Positions 6,872-9,410 of a stretch of 9,410 bases of DNA are shown piece by piece. Both the position numbers and the translations under genes were made by a program. Below the pieces are notes generated by a model, which ran no database searches, had not been told where the DNA came from, and saw nothing but the letters and a program-made list of their open reading frames with translations. This DNA comes from Oscillospiraceae bacterium (lineage in GTDB: Bacteria > Bacillota > Clostridia > Saccharofermentanales > Saccharofermentanaceae), in contig CACZPC010000197.1 in assembly GCA_902782985.1 (NCBI GenBank), positions 1 through 9,410 on the forward strand, written 5' to 3'. Numbering within the stretch: the first letter of the stretch is position 1; the number at the start of each line of letters is the position of its first letter.

Positions 6872-7564
6872 ATGGACGGTATCAGGATAAATAAATATAT
6901 CGCCTCATCGGGATACTGCTCGAGGCGTGAAGCTGACAGGCTTGTTGATGATCAGAAGGTCATGGTCAACGACAATCTCGCCGTGGCAGGCACTCAAGTA
7001 TTCGACGGAGATAAAGTAACTGTTGACGGACAGATCATCCTTCCTAAGGACGATAAGATCTATATAGCACTGAATAAACCTCTTGGTATCACCTGTACGA
7101 CTGATACAAGAGATGAGACTAATATAGTCGATTTCGTAGGAATGAAGGAACGTATCTTCCCCATTGGACGTCTCGATAAGAATTCTTCCGGACTTATCCT
7201 CCTTACTAACGACGGAGATATAGTAAATAAGCTCCTGAGAGCAGAAAACGGACATGAGAAAGAATATAAAGTAAGAGTAGATCATAAGATCGCCGACGGC
7301 TTTAAGGAAAAGATGGAGAACGGTCTTCCGGTTGACGGTCAAATCACTCTCCCCTGTAAGGTCACGATAACAGGTCCCCACACTTTTACTATCATATTAA
7401 GGCAGGGTCTTAATCGTCAGATACGAAAGATGTGTGATCAGCTCGGATATCGTGTAGTAAAGCTCAAACGAGTCAGATTCATGAATATCCTCTTAGGTGA
7501 CCTCAAGGTCGGTGCCTATAGAAATCTTACAAAAGAAGAGATCAGGATCCTTAAGGAGTCCTGA
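6872..7564 (+). CDS. rluF: RluF-like 23S rRNA pseudouridine synthase (RsuA family)
   Basis: This 230-residue enzyme has an N-terminal S4 RNA-binding domain (MDGIRINKYIASSGYCSRREAD, about 1-55) and an RsuA/RluB/E/F-type catalytic domain. The catalytic aspartate is Asp102 in FPIGRLDKNSSGLILLTNDG, and the C-terminal motif LRQGLNRQIRKMCDQLGY is intact. Segments such as IALNKPLGI, NIVDFV, VNKLLRAENGHEKEY and KLKRVRFMNI closely follow E. coli RluF, which modifies 23S rRNA U2604, with U2605-type activity in relatives. The RluF assignment is from remembered family sequence rather than a search. The gene starts 1 nt after the kinase stop without a clear ribosome site, so it is read as the third gene of the two-component operon; a functional link is not implied. 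Its 3' end overlaps the terminator. Confidence 0.9.
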   Translation: MDGIRINKYIASSGYCSRREADRLVDDQKVMVNDNLAVAGTQVFDGDKVTVDGQIILPKDDKIYIALNKPLGITCTTDTRDETNIVDFVGMKERIFPIGRLDKNSSGLILLTNDGDIVNKLLRAENGHEKEYKVRVDHKIADGFKEKMENGLPVDGQITLPCKVTITGPHTFTIILRQGLNRQIRKMCDQLGYRVVKLKRVRFMNILLGDLKVGAYRNLTKEEIRILKES

Positions 7565-7571
7565 TCTTTTT
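7540..7571 (+). terminator. Rho-independent terminator of the two-component/rluF operon
   Basis: The arms GATCAGGA (7540-7547) and TCCTGATC (7559-7566) pair perfectly over 8 bp and are followed by TTTTT (7567-7571). The stem includes the last codons and the TGA stop of the rluF-like gene. On the minus strand the same stem is followed only by a broken T-rich run, so it may also weakly terminate the convergent gene that ends at 7600. Confidence 0.85.
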
Positions 7572-7599
7572 AATCTGCCGGATCTTATAAGTAAAGTGC

Positions 7600-9410
7600 T
7601 CAGCCGTTCCTGCTTATGAGCTTGATATTGAATGTCTCCTTATAAGCTACATTCTTCTTAAGAGGAAGGCTCGTGACATTAGTACTTGTACGCTCGATCT
7701 CCTTAGTACAGAAATCAAGGAACAGCTCACAGAAATCATTCTGCATCAAAAGCTCCTCATGAAGACTCTCATTCATCTGCTCAGGCGTAAAGGGCAATAC
7801 GGTAAATTCGAATTTCGGCCCCTCATTATCGGCATTGATCTTCCCTGCTCTTCTTACGCGGATAAGATCGCCGTCAACAGATGAGAGCTGCATTGCTTCC
7901 GTATCACAGTGTGAGCTGTTCTCAGACGGTCTGGCATAGGGGTGATAGATCTTATCGACACCTGCAGCATATACACCGAGCCTGGTGGCATTCTTTCGAT
8001 CATAATAGGACTCACCCGGGCCTCTGCCGTACCAGGTACAGAGGATATCATCCTTATTGACCGGCACTCTGAAGCCATATCTGACCATGTCATACTTAGG
8101 AGTGAAACTCAAAGTAACATTAAGCTCATCTGATGAAGGGACCTCATAAGCTACGAGTATCTCTCCCTTCATGGCAAAAGACTTATATCGGGAGATAAAA
8201 GTAAATACTCCGTCCTTAAGTCCGTAGCTGCAGCCTGTGAACTCGATCGACTTCTGTATCTGCTCATAATCGCTCTCCTTGGAGAAGATCGTCTTGGCAA
8301 GCACGAAGCTTCTGTCAGTACGATCGATATTCGAGGGACATCTGTAGAAGCTCGGCATGAAGCTTCCCTTAAGAAATTCCGTGTCACCTACTCTGATACC
8401 GCAAACTGCTCCGGTATCTCTGTCAAATGTGATCTTCATCTCTTCATTACCGACCTTAAGTGCCTTAGGCAATGCTTCTATCGAGAATTCATTGATAAGA
8501 TCAGTAACATCGGTCTCTTCTGTTATAAATTCCTCAGGGATACTGACGGCATCAGCAATCATCATCTCTTCCGGAACGGCCATATCATCCATTACAGTAA
8601 GGACTCCATCCGAATCAGGTGCCTCAAGTGCAGGAAGAACCTTCTCCTCCTTATCCTTAATGACCGAAGAGCCGATTAGTGCCTGTGCACTGTCCGGCCT
8701 GCCGGCTCCGATATGTTCCGAAGTAGTCGCGGGATTACCGGACTGAGCAGACAATACATCCTGATAGAAGGCAATTTCATAGCCTTCGGATGCATAATAA
8801 GTATCCTTGGCAAGCTTTAAGCTGATATCAAATACTATCTCATGAGACAAAGAAGTCATATACATCTCTATAAGATCAGCTCTTCCCTCTGCCCATCCGT
8901 CCTCAAGATACTTCTGGATATTAAGCGGGAAACGAAGTGTACGCATACCGTAGGGTTCTATCTCATTGATATTGCCCTTGCCGCTCATGATGGTATTACC
9001 GCCGAGCAGCACCTTCCACTCGAGGACGATCTCAGGCGTATAAGCGAAAGGATGAAGGTTACGCATCGTAAGAGTAGTAGCATCCTCGGGAGATGCAAAG
9101 ATACCCAATATCTGACACTGCTTCTTGATATCCATATATATAGGATGAGGATTTCTGTCACTGTCGACGATACCCTGACCTATACTGCTGTTCTCCTTGG
9201 CTTTACCGCCTACGAGATCAGCATGGTGGATCCATTTATATGATGCGCCGTCATCAGGAAATCTCGTCCTGCCGGGAACAGTCTCAAAGAGATTCTTACC
9301 GAGCTTATTCTTTTCGAATATATTCTTTCGATCGATACAAAGATCCTCCCAAGGACCGAATACGACTCCTGTCTCACTCGGGAAAGCAGGAAGATCCGAT
9401 ACCTTCCTTG
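7600..9410 (-). CDS. LacZ-type GH2 beta-galactosidase, C-terminal part (enters from right edge)
   Basis: The frame is open from the right edge (first full codon at 9408-9406) to TGA at 7602-7600, giving 602 residues; the true start lies outside. Residues about 1-95 end a GH2 barrel (GQGIVDSDRNPHPIYMDIKK, like the GLVxADRTPHPxLxEVK segment of LacZ). Next come an immunoglobulin-like LacZ domain 4 (about 96-218), a long acidic Ala/Pro/Val/Glu-rich linker (about 221-316), and the beta-galactosidase small-chain domain (about 318-595) with WYGRGPGESYYDR and YARPSENSSHCDTEAM. The enzyme hydrolyses beta-galactosides or related glycosides. The acid/base and nucleophile glutamates are expected upstream and cannot be checked. 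No signal peptide is visible because the N-terminus is missing. The ATG at 9135 is internal, since LacZ sequence continues upstream of it. Confidence 0.9.
   Translation of the reverse strand, partial: RKVSDLPAFPSETGVVFGPWEDLCIDRKNIFEKNKLGKNLFETVPGRTRFPDDGASYKWIHHADLVGGKAKENSSIGQGIVDSDRNPHPIYMDIKKQCQILGIFASPEDATTLTMRNLHPFAYTPEIVLEWKVLLGGNTIMSGKGNINEIEPYGMRTLRFPLNIQKYLEDGWAEGRADLIEMYMTSLSHEIVFDISLKLAKDTYYASEGYEIAFYQDVLSAQSGNPATTSEHIGAGRPDSAQALIGSSVIKDKEEKVLPALEAPDSDGVLTVMDDMAVPEEMMIADAVSIPEEFITEETDVTDLINEFSIEALPKALKVGNEEMKITFDRDTGAVCGIRVGDTEFLKGSFMPSFYRCPSNIDRTDRSFVLAKTIFSKESDYEQIQKSIEFTGCSYGLKDGVFTFISRYKSFAMKGEILVAYEVPSSDELNVTLSFTPKYDMVRYGFRVPVNKDDILCTWYGRGPGESYYDRKNATRLGVYAAGVDKIYHPYARPSENSSHCDTEAMQLSSVDGDLIRVRRAGKINADNEGPKFEFTVLPFTPEQMNESLHEELLMQNDFCELFLDFCTKEIERTSTNVTSLPLKKNVAYKETFNIKLISRNG

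Noticed and set aside
9133..9135. ATG at 9135 as the start of the beta-galactosidase gene
   Set aside because: The same frame stays open to the edge and encodes recognisable GH2 sequence upstream (GQGIVDSDRNPHPIY), so this methionine is internal.
8357..9243. Two plus-strand open frames (8357-8746 and 8842-9243)
   Set aside because: Both are antisense to the beta-galactosidase. The first is a low-complexity Ser/Ile-rich product of the linker region read backwards.

Overview
The window looks like ordinary chromosomal DNA from an anaerobic, moderately AT-rich member of the Firmicutes, probably class Clostridia. The grounds are strong GGAGG-type ribosome sites, TTGxxx/TATAAT promoters, short lipobox-containing lipoproteins, a PhoB/PhoR-type two-component pair, a gut- or rumen-style GH2 beta-galactosidase, and protein sequences of clostridial flavour. 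The family cannot be fixed from this sequence. I see no mobile elements, CRISPR arrays, tRNA or rRNA.

Layout. (A) Positions 1-3312 hold a tightly packed minus-strand operon, read right to left. It contains a lipoprotein (3248-2379), a class I SAM methyltransferase of the RlmI-like type (2376-1489), an RluA-family pseudouridine synthase (1492-800), an HD-domain hydrolase (797-204) and the first 40 codons of an unidentified gene that runs off the left edge (122-1). A good promoter lies at 3284-3312. (B) Positions 3311-4287 hold a monocistronic minus-strand unit: a second acidic lipoprotein (4216-3368) with its own promoter and a clear terminator (3343-3311). The two lipoproteins share a layout and local motifs and look like diverged tandem paralogues. 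(C) Positions 4320-7571 hold a plus-strand operon transcribed divergently from B: an OmpR/PhoB-family response regulator, its sensor histidine kinase (1-nt overlap) and an RluF-like pseudouridine synthase (1-nt gap), closed by a terminator that overlaps the last codons. The promoter has a perfect -10 but a poor -35, and two 7-bp direct repeats 11 bp apart sit where the -35 should be. That is the geometry of a PhoB-class activator site and suggests autoregulation. (D) Positions 7600-9410 hold the C-terminal 602 residues of a minus-strand LacZ-type GH2 beta-galactosidase that enters from the right edge, so its catalytic residues lie mostly or wholly outside the window.

How the genes fit together: A is a mix of RNA-modification and housekeeping-type enzymes led by an exported lipoprotein. 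B and C share one 180-bp divergent control region, so the lipoprotein at 3368-4216 could be controlled or sensed by the neighbouring two-component system, but this is inference. Nothing here amounts to a clearly new system. The most interesting items are the lipoprotein pair, the PhoB-box-like element, and the long acidic linker and atypical barrel end of the GH2 enzyme.
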